A stretch of 64,000 bases of DNA, taken from assembly GCA_964432885.1 (NCBI GenBank), contig CAYSPG010000002.1:186001-250000 (forward strand). The letters run 5' to 3'. The notes below the pieces were generated by a model. That model was not told where the DNA came from. It saw only the letters and a program-made list of their open reading frames with translations, and did not search any database. Both the position numbers and the translations under genes were made by a program. This document shows positions 18,222 to 26,823 of the stretch, one piece after another. This DNA comes from CAYSPG01 sp964432885. GTDB lineage: Bacteria > Bacteroidota > Bacteroidia > AKYH767-A > OLB10. How positions within the stretch are numbered: position 1 is the first letter of the stretch; each line of letters starts with the position of its first letter.

Positions 18222-18528
18222 CGAAAGCCTTCCACGAAAACTTAAAGCCGATTTTGATATCGTGCATCAGGTGAAAACCGTGCGTGATATGGGTTGGCTT
18301 GGGAAAAAGAATGGAGAACGAATGGGGTTGCTTACATTAGAAAAATTTGAGGCTTTTGTAACGTTTGACAGAAATTTATCATTTCAGCAGAATCTACCTA
18401 AATATGATGTGGTAATTTTTCTGTTGTCATCAAATGACAGCCGCTATGTCAATTTAAAACCACTCATCAAAAAAAACAATATACTAATTGAGGCTCGTGA
18501 GTTTAAAAAGTTTAATGAAATTAATTGA
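18205..18528 (+). CDS. DUF5615 PIN-like toxin candidate (module 1)
   Basis: This 107-residue protein of the DUF5615/Mut7-C-like PIN superfamily is predicted to be a metal-dependent RNase. Acidic candidates are Asp6/Glu7 in LLDESLP and Asp in VTFDRNLSFQ, the usual family positions. It overlaps the DUF433 gene by 17 bp. Its TGA stop (18526-18528) shares its last base with the ATG of recR, so the TA pair and recR are arranged as one translationally coupled unit. Toxicity is inferred from the family only. Confidence 0.85.
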   Translation: MKILLDESLPRKLKADFDIVHQVKTVRDMGWLGKKNGERMGLLTLEKFEAFVTFDRNLSFQQNLPKYDVVIFLLSSNDSRYVNLKPLIKKNNILIEAREFKKFNEIN

Positions 18529-19148
18529 TGGAAATTATTCCCAGCAAACTTTTAGAAGAAGCCGTAAATGAGCTTTCGCGCCTGCCTGGCATTGGGCGCA
18601 AGGGTGCATTGCGCCTGGCATTGCATTTATTAAAGCAGGATGTAAATGACGTAACCCGTTTTGGAAACGCGATAATTAAATTGCGTTCGCACATAAATTA
18701 TTGCAAGCACTGCCATAACATTTCTGAAACAGAGTTGTGCACCATTTGTGCCAGCCCGCGAAGAGATAAAAGTATTTTATGCGTGGTGCAGGATATACGC
18801 GATGTGCTGGCTATTGAAAACACATCTCAGTATAACGGCTTGTACCATGTGCTTGGTGGAATCATTTCACCAATGGATGGCATTGGTCCATCGCAGTTAA
18901 CGATAGATTCGTTAGTAGAAAAAGTTGAGCACGAAAACATTTCTGAAATCATCATGGCATTAAGTACTACCATGGAAGGTGATACAACATCATTTTATAT
19001 TTCAAAAAAATTAAAACAGTTTGATGTAAAAATTTCGGTGATAGCACGAGGCATTTCTATTGGTGGTGAGATAGAATATGCCGATGAGGTAACACTTGGC
19101 CGCTCTATTTTAAACCGTGTGCCTTACGAAAATCATGCTTTAAAGTAA
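18528..19148 (+). CDS. recR: Recombination mediator RecR
   Basis: RecR acts with RecO/RecF to load RecA at gaps. The ATG at 18528 gives 206 residues. An N-terminal HhH motif (LSRLPGIGRKGALRLALHLL) is followed by a four-cysteine zinc finger (CKHCHNISETELCTIC), then a Toprim domain (LCVVQDIRDVLAIE ... YHVLGG). A C-terminal Walker-B-like region follows (GDTTSFYISKKL ... ARGISIGGEIEYAD). The length is standard. It directly follows the DUF5615 stop with a TGATG junction, so its translation may depend on the TA genes unless an internal promoter exists. Confidence 0.97.
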   Translation: MEIIPSKLLEEAVNELSRLPGIGRKGALRLALHLLKQDVNDVTRFGNAIIKLRSHINYCKHCHNISETELCTICASPRRDKSILCVVQDIRDVLAIENTSQYNGLYHVLGGIISPMDGIGPSQLTIDSLVEKVEHENISEIIMALSTTMEGDTTSFYISKKLKQFDVKISVIARGISIGGEIEYADEVTLGRSILNRVPYENHALK

Positions 19149-19196
19149 GATGGAAGAGGAAAGAATCAATAGTCGAGACGAAAGCGCTGGACAACA

Positions 19197-19210
19197 TTAA
19201 ACTTTAAACT
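19197..19210. repeat. Two copies of the 7-bp word TTAAACT
   Basis: TTAAACT occurs twice in tandem directly before the start of the Hsp15-like gene (ATG at 19219). It is short, so chance is possible. It is listed because it has the same 7-bp period as other loci in the window. Confidence 0.5.
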
Positions 19211-19218
19211 TTTCGACT

Positions 19219-19605
19219 ATGAAAGTTGCCATTGATAAAGTCCGAATTGACAAATGGCTATGGGCTGTGCGAATTTTTAAAACGCGGTCACTTGCCGCTG
19301 ATGCGTGTGAGAAAGGAAAAATTTTTGTTAACGACCAGCAAGTAAAAGCATCACGAAATGTTAAAACAGGAGAAACTGTTGCCGTTAGAAAAGGTGCTTT
19401 TACCATGCAGTTTAAAATTTTGCAGTTGGCCGAAAACCGTATGGCAGCAAAACTTGTTGTTGATTTTTGCAAAGATGTTACCCCTGCCGATGAAATTGAA
19501 AAAATAAAAATGCACGCACTTGCTGTTAATGCATATCGTAAACATAGCGAAGGCCGGCCAACCAAAAAAGAACGAAGGGCACTGGATGATTTTTTGGAGT
19601 TTTAG
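19219..19605 (+). CDS. S4-domain RNA-binding protein, Hsp15-like
   Basis: This is a small cytosolic RNA-binding protein related to Hsp15 (HslR), which in E. coli binds stalled 50S subunits carrying nascent chains. The S4 fold occupies residues 6-60 (VRIDKWLWAVRIFKTRSLA ... GKIFVNDQQVKASRNVKTG). A basic C-terminal helix follows, including the family-typical EGRPTKKERR segment near residues 113-122. The 128-residue length and motif order fit the family. It is 70 bp after recR on the same strand. Confidence 0.92.
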   Translation: MKVAIDKVRIDKWLWAVRIFKTRSLAADACEKGKIFVNDQQVKASRNVKTGETVAVRKGAFTMQFKILQLAENRMAAKLVVDFCKDVTPADEIEKIKMHALAVNAYRKHSEGRPTKKERRALDDFLEF

Positions 19606-19643
19606 TTCACCATTATAATTTACTTTTGAAAAAAAATAGTTGA

Positions 19644-20282
19644 ATGAGAAAGAAAATTTTACTTATTGTTTCAATTTGCATTTCTGCAATATCGGCTACT
19701 GCCCAAAAATTTCAAGGCTCACTTATAGCAGGTGCTATAACATCGCAAGTATCGGGTGATAAACTTGATGGGTTTGACAAATCTGGAGTAATTGTAGGTG
19801 GCGCAGTGGCACTGCCCTTGTCAGAAAAATTTGGTTTAGGAATGGAAATGATTTTTATACAAAAAGGAAGTAAAAAAGGAATTAATGCCGAAAAAGAAGA
19901 TTACTCCTATTACCGCATGAGTTTAAACTATGCCGAAGTTCCAATCGTGTTTGAGTACATTAGTTCAAAACGTTTCAGGTTTCATATTGCACCCACCATT
20001 GGTGTTTTGCTTTCATCAAAAGAAGAGGATACGTATGGTGATATTCCCGAAAACCAAACCGCTCCATTTGAAAAATACGAAGTTGGCATTGCCGGTGGCA
20101 TGTCGTTTTTCTTTTCCGAAAAATTTTCGATTAAGCTAAGGCTTGCACAGTCGGTGCTGCCTATTCGCAATGTGGGTATTGACACGCAGTATATGGACAG
20201 CGGACAGTATAACTCGGCCATTGAACTTATGTTGCAATACCATTTTAAAAATAAACAGAAGGCACAACAGAATAATGGATAA
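19644..20282 (+). CDS. Outer membrane beta-barrel protein (PorT/OMP_b-brl family)
   Basis: This 212-residue protein has a signal peptide (ends ISATAQ) and about eight amphipathic strands of the small Bacteroidota outer-membrane barrel type. Recognisable repeats include GLGMEMIFIQKGSKKG, YAEVPIVFEY and FHIAPTIGVLLSS, resembling PorT-like barrels. Function is unknown. Its last 8 bp overlap the ubiX start, so the two genes are likely co-translated. ATG start. Confidence 0.85.
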   Translation: MRKKILLIVSICISAISATAQKFQGSLIAGAITSQVSGDKLDGFDKSGVIVGGAVALPLSEKFGLGMEMIFIQKGSKKGINAEKEDYSYYRMSLNYAEVPIVFEYISSKRFRFHIAPTIGVLLSSKEEDTYGDIPENQTAPFEKYEVGIAGGMSFFFSEKFSIKLRLAQSVLPIRNVGIDTQYMDSGQYNSAIELMLQYHFKNKQKAQQNNG

Positions 20283-20844
20283 AAAAATTGTAATTGCCAT
20301 AACAGGTGCAAGCGGTTCGATATACGCACAACTATTAATCGAAAAACTTTCTGCGTTAAGCAGTCAGTATAAAGAAGTGTGCGTGGTTTTTTCAAAAAAC
20401 GCCAAAGACGTGTGGCGCGTAGAACTGCAAAACGAAAATTACAGCAACATAAAATTTAAAACATTTGCACCTGATGATTTTAATGCACCGTTTGCATCAG
20501 GCTCGGCTAAATTTAACGTGATGATAATTATTCCATGCAGCATGGGCACGCTGGGGCGCATTGCATCCGGCATATCAAATGATTTAATTACACGAGCCGC
20601 TGATGTGATGCTTAAGGAACGCAGAAAATTAATTTTGTTAACGCGCGACATGCCACTTAGCTTAATTCATATTAACAATATGAAAACGGTTACCGAAGCA
20701 GGTGGAATTATTTGCCCGGCTTCGCCATCGTTTTACAGCAAGCCACAAACTATTCAGCAACTTGCCTCAACCGTTACCGACCGTGTGCTTGACCTTGCCG
20801 GTTTTGAAATAAATTCGTTTAGATGGAATGAGCGTGCCGAATAA
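20275..20844 (+). CDS. ubiX: Flavin prenyltransferase UbiX
   Basis: UbiX makes prenylated FMN, the cofactor of UbiD-type decarboxylases. The ATG at 20275 is chosen because the family N-terminus (KIVIAITGASGSIYAQLL) begins there; the longer frame upstream is read-through of the barrel gene region. It has 189 residues. FMN/DMAP-binding segments are visible: TGASGS near residue 10, IIPCSMGTLGRIASG, and KLILLTRDMPLSLIH. The gene overlaps the preceding barrel gene by 8 bp. No ubiD is in the window. Confidence 0.96.
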   Translation: MDKKIVIAITGASGSIYAQLLIEKLSALSSQYKEVCVVFSKNAKDVWRVELQNENYSNIKFKTFAPDDFNAPFASGSAKFNVMIIIPCSMGTLGRIASGISNDLITRAADVMLKERRKLILLTRDMPLSLIHINNMKTVTEAGGIICPASPSFYSKPQTIQQLASTVTDRVLDLAGFEINSFRWNERAE

Positions 20845-21028
20845 CGGAATAACTGAGCCATGCCAATTTATGAGGAGATTTGTAAAAATTTGGGTTAAAA
20901 AATTTAATTGATTGAATTATACCCAATTAATTTTTCAACCGATTAATAGAGGAAAATTTCGCCAAAAATATTTGGCTTTGTTATTTGGCCATTATAATTT
21001 AGTGCTTCCATTTTAAAAACCATACACC

Positions 21029-21223
21029 ATGTTTGAATACACCAAAGAAGTGCTCACAAAGGTTAGTTTTGATAAAATACTTTTTAAAAAAGAATTAACC
21101 AAGGCACTTAAATGGTTAAAGGGTGACGAAAAAAAAATGCTGATGATGTGGTGCTTTACAACTTTTGGCCACCGATACTCGGATATAATTACCGAGGTTT
21201 TTAAAAAAGTGATGCACCACTAA
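21029..21223 (+). CDS. Small hypothetical protein
   Basis: This is a 64-residue basic, helical protein (KELTKALKWLKGDEKKMLMMWC and a HRYSDIITEVFKKVMHH tail). No family recognised. Codon use and amino-acid composition look coding, and the ATG follows a 184-bp gap that holds AT-rich possible promoter DNA (TATAATTTAG-like near 20991). It is convergent with queG, with 14 bp between the stops. It may be a DNA- or RNA-associated small protein, but that is speculation. Confidence 0.6.
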   Translation: MFEYTKEVLTKVSFDKILFKKELTKALKWLKGDEKKMLMMWCFTTFGHRYSDIITEVFKKVMHH

Positions 21224-21237
21224 TAGCCTTACATCTT

Positions 21238-22161
21238 TTATTTTTTTGCAACAAATTTTATATTCCTCTTCAATCCTTCGAACTTTGAACGTTGCACGGC
21301 TGAGTTTTTAAATATTTTTTCGAAAACAGTTTCGGTTAATTCAATCCATTCTTCTTTTTGCATAGATAGCAAATCAGTATTTGCATCAAAAGAGTTTTCG
21401 GTATGCGGTTTTGAAAAGCGATTCCACGGACAAACATCCTGGCACACATCACAACCAAAAATCCAACTCTCCATTTTACTTTTAAATGCGGTCGGAATAT
21501 TTTCTTTTAATTCTATTGTGAGGTAAGAAATGCATTTGCTGCCATCAACTACTTGTGCATTTACAATTGCATTTGTTGGACATGCATCTATGCAGCGGGT
21601 GCAGGTGCCGCAATAATCCTTTATGGGTGCATCGGCTTCTAATTCCAAATCAACAATCAATTCAGCAATAAAAAAAAACGAACCTGCTTTTGGATTTATC
21701 AAATTTGAGTTTTTTCCTATCCATCCCAATCCTGATTTTTTTGCCCATGCTTTATCAAGTACAGGAGCTGAGTCAACAAATGCTCTTCCGTTTACATCAC
21801 CAATGTTTGTCTTAATAAAATCAGATAGCTCCTTAAGCTTTCGTTTAATTACAAAATGATAATCTTCGCCATAGGCATACTTTGAAATTTTAAAAGTGTT
21901 GTCAATTTGCTTTTGCCCGGGAAAATAATTTAACAATAGCGAGATAACCGATTTTGCACCGTCAACAAGCAGGCGCGGGTCAAGGCGTTTATCAAAGTTA
22001 TGCTCCATGTAACTCATGCTGCCATGCATGCCGCTGCGCAACCATTTTTCCAATCGTGGAGCCTCTTCCTCTAAAAATGTTGCTTTTGAAATTCCGCAAT
22101 GAAAAAAACCGAGGCGCTGCGCTTCGGCTTTTATGAGGTGAGAATAATTTTTTGCTTGCAT
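21238..22161 (-). CDS. queG: tRNA epoxyqueuosine(34) reductase
   Basis: QueG performs the last step of queuosine synthesis, reducing epoxyqueuosine in tRNA with cobalamin and two [4Fe-4S] clusters. The 307-residue protein has an N-terminal cobalamin-binding reductase domain. The eight cluster cysteines occur in CGTCTRCIDACPTNAI and CDVCQDVCPWNRFS. The key region VDSAPVLDKAWAKKSGLGWIG is also present. ATG start. It is last in a minus-strand run ruvB - DUF433 - DUF5615 - queG with only 24 bp from the toxin gene. Confidence 0.96.
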   Translation of the reverse strand: MQAKNYSHLIKAEAQRLGFFHCGISKATFLEEEAPRLEKWLRSGMHGSMSYMEHNFDKRLDPRLLVDGAKSVISLLLNYFPGQKQIDNTFKISKYAYGEDYHFVIKRKLKELSDFIKTNIGDVNGRAFVDSAPVLDKAWAKKSGLGWIGKNSNLINPKAGSFFFIAELIVDLELEADAPIKDYCGTCTRCIDACPTNAIVNAQVVDGSKCISYLTIELKENIPTAFKSKMESWIFGCDVCQDVCPWNRFSKPHTENSFDANTDLLSMQKEEWIELTETVFEKIFKNSAVQRSKFEGLKRNIKFVAKK

Positions 22162-22185
22162 TATTTTATTATTTCGAATGGTGCC

Positions 22186-22545
22186 TTATTCGCAATAATA
22201 AAATGGATATTCGTTACCAAGTTCAAGAAAAAAACGAGAATAGGTATTGAGAAATGAGATGGTAGAAATGTTTTTATTCAGAATATTTATTAGCTCCTCA
22301 TTCGAAATGTTTCCAAGATTTATTTTGACTAATTTCTGAGGAGTTTTGTTTATAAAAAAACTGTTTTTAAAATCTCTGTCTTTAGTTATAATAATATAAT
22401 TGTTTTCGTCAGCAAATTTTCTGATTTCGTTATCAGATGTAGAACTTCCTTTTAGAATTGAATTTACATGTGTGGCTTCAAATTTTTTTGATTGTAACCA
22501 CTTCACAATTTTAATGGCGATGTGGACATCACATAAAAACCTCAT
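22186..22545 (-). CDS. DUF5615 PIN-like toxin candidate (module 2)
   Basis: This 119-residue PIN-like protein is a DUF5615 relative with the family pattern LCDVHIAIKIVKWLQSKKF, where Asp6 is a likely metal ligand. The second acidic cluster is IITKDRDFKNS. It is only distantly similar to the module 1 toxin, so the two are not a recent duplication. Its ATG overlaps the stop of the DUF433 gene (ATGA, 22542-22545). RNase toxicity is inferred from the family. Confidence 0.84.
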   Translation of the reverse strand: MRFLCDVHIAIKIVKWLQSKKFEATHVNSILKGSSTSDNEIRKFADENNYIIITKDRDFKNSFFINKTPQKLVKINLGNISNEELINILNKNISTISFLNTYSRFFLELGNEYPFYYCE

Positions 22546-22775
22546 GCATTTTCATTTAATGATTTTCCTGAGGCGAGTAGTTTGGCATATTGCAAACATG
22601 CGATAATATCTTCCATTTCCAATTCAGGATGGTCGGAGAGGATTTGGTTTTGTGACATGCCTGATGACACAAGGTCTAAAACAACTTCAACGGGCCAGCG
22701 CATGCTTCTAACGCATGGTTTCCCGAAACAAATTTCGGGGTTAATAGTAATCCGATCTAACAAATGTTTTTCCAT
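22542..22775 (-). CDS. DUF433 antitoxin-like protein (module 2)
   Basis: This 77-residue DUF433 protein has the family signature ITINPEICFGKPCVRSMRWPVE and a helix pair (GMSQNQILSDHPELEMEDIIACLQYAK). It is the predicted antitoxin and autorepressor of the following DUF5615 gene, with which it shares a 4-bp overlap. It begins 47 bp after the ruvB stop on the same strand. Confidence 0.88.
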   Translation of the reverse strand: MEKHLLDRITINPEICFGKPCVRSMRWPVEVVLDLVSSGMSQNQILSDHPELEMEDIIACLQYAKLLASGKSLNENA

Positions 22776-22822
22776 TTTTTAATTGTTTAGCAAAGTTGAA
22801 TTATTTACCACTTAATCAAAAA

Positions 22823-23857
22823 TTATTTTTCATTATCAAACAAAGTTCCTTTATCCTTTGAAGGAATTTTCCCTAAATGTTTGTACGCTTTATCGGTTGC
22901 CTCGCGCCCGCGCGGTGTTCGCATCAGAAAACCTTCCATAATTAAAAAAGGCTCATAAACTTCCTCAATGGTTCCTGCTTCTTCGCCAACGGCTGTAGCT
23001 ATGGTTGTAATTCCTACAGGGCCACCTTTAAACTTTTCGATAATGGCATTTAAAATCCTGTTGTCCATTTCATCCAATCCGTTTAAGTCAACATTTAAAG
23101 CATTTAAACCATACTGTACAATTTTTGTATCTATAGTTCCATCTCCTTTTACCTGTGCAAAATCGCGAATGCGCCTTAGCAATGCATTTGCAATACGGGG
23201 GGTGCCTCGGCTTCTGCGTGCTATTTCAAAAGCAGCGTTTTCATCAATGTGCATTTTCAATATTTCGGATGAGCGTAAAACAATTAATTGCAAAAGTTTT
23301 GCATCATAATATTCAAGTCGTGATGTAATTCCAAATCGTGCACGCAAAGGCGCTGTAAGTAAACCGCTGCGTGTGGTGGCACCAATTAATGTAAACGGAT
23401 TTATTTTTAACTGCACTGAGCGCGCATGTGGGCCGCTCTCAATCATTATGTCTATTTTATAATCTTCCATGGCTGAGTATAAGTACTCTTCCACAACAGG
23501 AGATAAGCGGTGTATTTCATCAATAAATAAAACATCGTTCGGTTCCAAGCTGGTAAGCAGTCCTGCCAAATCACCGGGTTTGTCGAGTACAGGGCCGCTG
23601 GTAGTTTTTATTTTTACATTTAATTCGTTGGCAATAATATTTGCAAGCGTGGTTTTTCCCAAGCCGGGCGGGCCGTGCAACAGCACATGATCAAGCGCTT
23701 CGGTACGCAAACGCGCTGCCTGCACAAAAACTTTTAAGTTGTCGGTAGTTTTTTTTTGTCCGCTAAAATCTTCAAACGAAAGTGGACGCAATACCCGTTC
23801 AATTTCTTTTTCGGCTTGCGAAAGATTTTCTTCAGAAGGATTTAAATTCGTATTCAA
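22823..23857 (-). CDS. ruvB: Holliday junction branch migration ATPase RuvB
   Basis: RuvB is the hexameric AAA+ motor that drives branch migration with RuvA. The 344-residue protein has an N-terminal region RVLRPLSFEDFSGQ, Walker A GPPGLGKTT, Walker B DVLFIDEIHRL, sensor I (LIGATTRSGLL) and the arginine finger region (PLRARFGITSRLEYY). The winged-helix C-terminus contains GGPVGITTIATAVGEE and MRTPRGREATDKAY. The start is TTG at 23855-23857, since no ATG lies in frame before the conserved core. The DUF433/DUF5615 pair and queG follow downstream. Confidence 0.97.
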   Translation of the reverse strand: MNTNLNPSEENLSQAEKEIERVLRPLSFEDFSGQKKTTDNLKVFVQAARLRTEALDHVLLHGPPGLGKTTLANIIANELNVKIKTTSGPVLDKPGDLAGLLTSLEPNDVLFIDEIHRLSPVVEEYLYSAMEDYKIDIMIESGPHARSVQLKINPFTLIGATTRSGLLTAPLRARFGITSRLEYYDAKLLQLIVLRSSEILKMHIDENAAFEIARRSRGTPRIANALLRRIRDFAQVKGDGTIDTKIVQYGLNALNVDLNGLDEMDNRILNAIIEKFKGGPVGITTIATAVGEEAGTIEEVYEPFLIMEGFLMRTPRGREATDKAYKHLGKIPSKDKGTLFDNEK

Positions 23858-23890
23858 GGTTTTTTATTTATCTAAACAAATATACTTAAA

Positions 23891-24811
23891 TTACTTTTTC
23901 AGTTTGTCGGTTTCAAGTTGCCACAAAATTATACTTCTGTCATCACCTGCAGTTAACAAAACATCATCACTCATCCACAGCAAAGTGTTTACAGAATTTA
24001 CATGCCCGTTATATTTTTCTTTGTCAATACGTGCAAGCACTTTCGTTGATTGTGCATCCCAAACTTTTACAGTTTTATCGCGGCTGGCTGTGGCCATGTA
24101 TTTTTTTGATGGAGAAAATTGCATTTCATAAATGGCATAGTTGTGTGCAGGTATTGATTCAAGCAACTTGAAATTATTTTTTACATCAAACACATTGATA
24201 CGGGCATCGCGTGATGCCGTAAACAAATAATTTTCGCCTTCAGAAAAACAAATTGCGTTTACCGAAAATCCTTCGGCATGCGCACTGATTTTATGAATTG
24301 CTTTTTGTTCACCCATTTCAATTATACACACACTGCCATCGCCACAGCCAACAAATAAATTTTCATCATCATTGCTAAAACATAAGCTGCGTATTTTAAA
24401 ATTTCCGAGATGAATGGTTTTAATAAGCGCATAACTTTTTGCATCTATAAATGAAATATTTCCATCACCACCGGCAATAACTATTGTGCTATGTACTTCA
24501 GAGTAAGCTATTTTAAACACACCTTGCTTATGATAATTCAATAACCGGATTTCTTTTTTTGAATCCACGTCAAGCACATGTAAACTTCCTGTAGCCGAGC
24601 CTGTGAGCAAATGATTTTTGCTTTTAAGCAGATGCATGGCGTACGCAATATTATTAACATTTACAAGCATATTGCCATCGTTCGGTTTCGTTAAATCCCA
24701 TTGTGCAATTATGCCATCGCCACTGCAACTTAAAAAAACAGAGTTATCAACCTTGCTTAGTGCATATACAGAGCCGGTGTGTCCGGTAAACGAATTATTT
24801 TTTTTTATCAT
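23891..24811 (-). CDS. WD40 repeat protein
   Basis: This 306-residue protein is built almost entirely of WD40 blades. The recurring pattern ends in segments such as IIAQWDL, ITVKVWDA-like (TVKVWDAQ) and SIILWQLE, with GH/HD dipeptides such as FTGHTGSVYAL and NGHVNSVNTL. About six to seven repeats would close one beta-propeller, a protein-interaction scaffold. No signal peptide is present, so it is likely cytosolic. The ATG at 24811 is preferred over a longer frame because the first blade begins there. Confidence 0.88.
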   Translation of the reverse strand: MIKKNNSFTGHTGSVYALSKVDNSVFLSCSGDGIIAQWDLTKPNDGNMLVNVNNIAYAMHLLKSKNHLLTGSATGSLHVLDVDSKKEIRLLNYHKQGVFKIAYSEVHSTIVIAGGDGNISFIDAKSYALIKTIHLGNFKIRSLCFSNDDENLFVGCGDGSVCIIEMGEQKAIHKISAHAEGFSVNAICFSEGENYLFTASRDARINVFDVKNNFKLLESIPAHNYAIYEMQFSPSKKYMATASRDKTVKVWDAQSTKVLARIDKEKYNGHVNSVNTLLWMSDDVLLTAGDDRSIILWQLETDKLKK

Positions 24812-24952
24812 CAGGCAGCGAAAGAGCCGCAAATGTAGTCTATGTATAAAAAGGGGATTTCTTTGATTACAATAAAAATATAAACCGCTGTACATAAACT
24901 ATATTTAAATCTGGTTTACTTCGTTCTACTTCTAACAAAAAAACAAACTAAT

Positions 24953-26707
24953 ATGAAAAAACTGCTTACGCTTTTGCTTGTGCTATCGCCAGGCTGGATG
25001 GTAGCTAGAGAAAATGTAGTGAAACAAAAAAATGTTTCGTTGCAAAAAATTGTAAGTGGTTGTTTAAAACCATTTGGCATGTTTGATTTAGACATAGCCA
25101 ACGTGCGTGCTCGAATTTTTACTGGTGGTGATATGTGGTGGGACTTGGTTGGCTCACCTCAATATGAAATACCCAAAGGCTCAGGCAAACATTCCATGTT
25201 TTCTGGCGCAATTTGGATGGGAGGCTATGATGCCAATGGAAATTTAAAAGTGGCTGCTCAAACATATCGACAAGGCGGAGGCAACGATTATTTTGCTGGA
25301 CCCACTTCAACCATAACTGGGGTGCCTGATGTTTCGGTTACAACATGTAATGCTTATGATAAGTTATGGAATATTAAAAAATCTGATGTGCAAAATTTTA
25401 TCAGCATAGGCTCTACAACCGTTGGCGATATTTTAACTTATCCGGGAAACGGAAATGTTGTTAATGGGGAATTACAATTTCTTGCACCATTTTACGACTC
25501 CAATTCTGATGGAATTTACGATGTAGCACAGGGTGATTACCCCTATATTAATTTCTCAAATTCATCAGTCAGTTGTAATAATACCTTGCATGGTGACCAA
25601 TGCCTGTGGTGGGTGTTCAATGATGTAGGAAATGTAAAAACCGAAACCGGAAGTGCTGCCATAGGTATAGAAGTACGTGCTCAGGCATTTGCTTTTGTTA
25701 CTAATACTAAAATTGATAACTGCACTTTTTATCAATATCAAATTATTAATAGAACTTCTTATGTTTTAGATTCTTTTTATGTTGGCAATTATGTTGATGC
25801 TGATCTAGGTAATTATAATGACGATTATGTAGGCTGTGATGTGCCCCGTGGATTGGCTTATTGCTATAATGGTGATGCAGATGACGGCTCAGGAACCGCT
25901 GCCGGTTACGGATTAAACCCACCAGCAATTGGGGTTGATTTTATTGGCGGACCGTTAGCTGATGCAAATGATGGAATTGATAATAATTTTGATGGAACAA
26001 CAGATGAACCAAATGAAAAAATTTCAATGGCAAGGTTTATTACTTATAATGGTGGTTTGGGTGCGTTTGGAAACCCACAAGTTGCAGACGATTATTATGG
26101 ATATTTGAGCGGAACATGGCTCAACGGTCAGCATTGGTCACATGATTTGTTATATGGATTTAGCTTAGGTTTCCCGTTTACAAATTTTATTTTTCCAAAT
26201 GGAACTGACCCAATTTTTTCAGGAGACAATTGGAATGAATTTAGTTCCGGATCTGCTCCAGGCGATAGAAAATTTCTTACATCCGTTGGTTCATTTACTT
26301 TGCAATCAGGAGGAGTAAATTATATAACTACTTCTGTTTTATGGGCGCGTGATTCGTTAGGGGGCAATATGCCATCGGTAGGATCTTTACAACAATTAGA
26401 TGATTTGGTTCAACAGTTTTATGATAGTTGTTTTAATGTCAGTGTTGTTTCACAATTTGAAATTACAGCTAGTTTCATCGTTTCAGTTTCTCCAAATCCA
26501 TTTAGCCATCACACAACTTTTAATTTCAGCAGCAATAAAAACAGCCTGCTGATTTTTGACACCAACGGAAAATTAGTTTTTGAAAATAACAGCATTACGC
26601 AAAAACAATTTGTGCTAAATCGCGGCAGCCTTAAATCAGGAATTTATTTTTATCAGGTTTTAGATTCAAGAGGAAAAAAATCTTCAGGCAAGTTGGTTGT
26701 ACAATAG
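24953..26707 (+). CDS. T9SS type A sorting-domain protein, large Bacteroidota surface protein
   Basis: This 584-residue secreted protein starts with a signal peptide (residues 1-18). The body has a conserved-looking start (GDMWWDLVGSPQYEIPKGSG ... SGAIWMGGYDANGNLKVA) seen in Bacteroidota secreted proteins. Acidic D-x-D-x-D-like loops near residues 180-190 and 330-345 (DANDGIDNNFDGTTDE) suggest calcium binding. The last 75 residues form a type A sorting domain (SPNPFSHHTTFNF ... LKSGIYFYQVLDSRG). It is predicted to be exported by the T9SS and attached to the surface or released. Function of the main domain is unknown. A strong terminator follows. Confidence 0.86.
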   Translation: MKKLLTLLLVLSPGWMVARENVVKQKNVSLQKIVSGCLKPFGMFDLDIANVRARIFTGGDMWWDLVGSPQYEIPKGSGKHSMFSGAIWMGGYDANGNLKVAAQTYRQGGGNDYFAGPTSTITGVPDVSVTTCNAYDKLWNIKKSDVQNFISIGSTTVGDILTYPGNGNVVNGELQFLAPFYDSNSDGIYDVAQGDYPYINFSNSSVSCNNTLHGDQCLWWVFNDVGNVKTETGSAAIGIEVRAQAFAFVTNTKIDNCTFYQYQIINRTSYVLDSFYVGNYVDADLGNYNDDYVGCDVPRGLAYCYNGDADDGSGTAAGYGLNPPAIGVDFIGGPLADANDGIDNNFDGTTDEPNEKISMARFITYNGGLGAFGNPQVADDYYGYLSGTWLNGQHWSHDLLYGFSLGFPFTNFIFPNGTDPIFSGDNWNEFSSGSAPGDRKFLTSVGSFTLQSGGVNYITTSVLWARDSLGGNMPSVGSLQQLDDLVQQFYDSCFNVSVVSQFEITASFIVSVSPNPFSHHTTFNFSSNKNSLLIFDTNGKLVFENNSITQKQFVLNRGSLKSGIYFYQVLDSRGKKSSGKLVVQ

Positions 26708-26733
26708 GTTTTGGTTTTTAGTTTGGTAGTTTG

Positions 26734-26770
26734 CTTTGCCAATGCTTATATGCATTGGCAAAGTTTTTTT
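26734..26770 (+). terminator. Intrinsic terminator
   Basis: A perfect 12-bp stem CTTTGCCAATGC / GCATTGGCAAAG with a 6-base loop is followed by seven T residues. It is 27 bp after the stop of the T9SS cargo gene. Confidence 0.92.
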
Positions 26771-26823
26771 ATGCCATAATTGCCGAAAAAAACAATCAGC
26801 ACAATGTTTGCTAACTTTATCAT

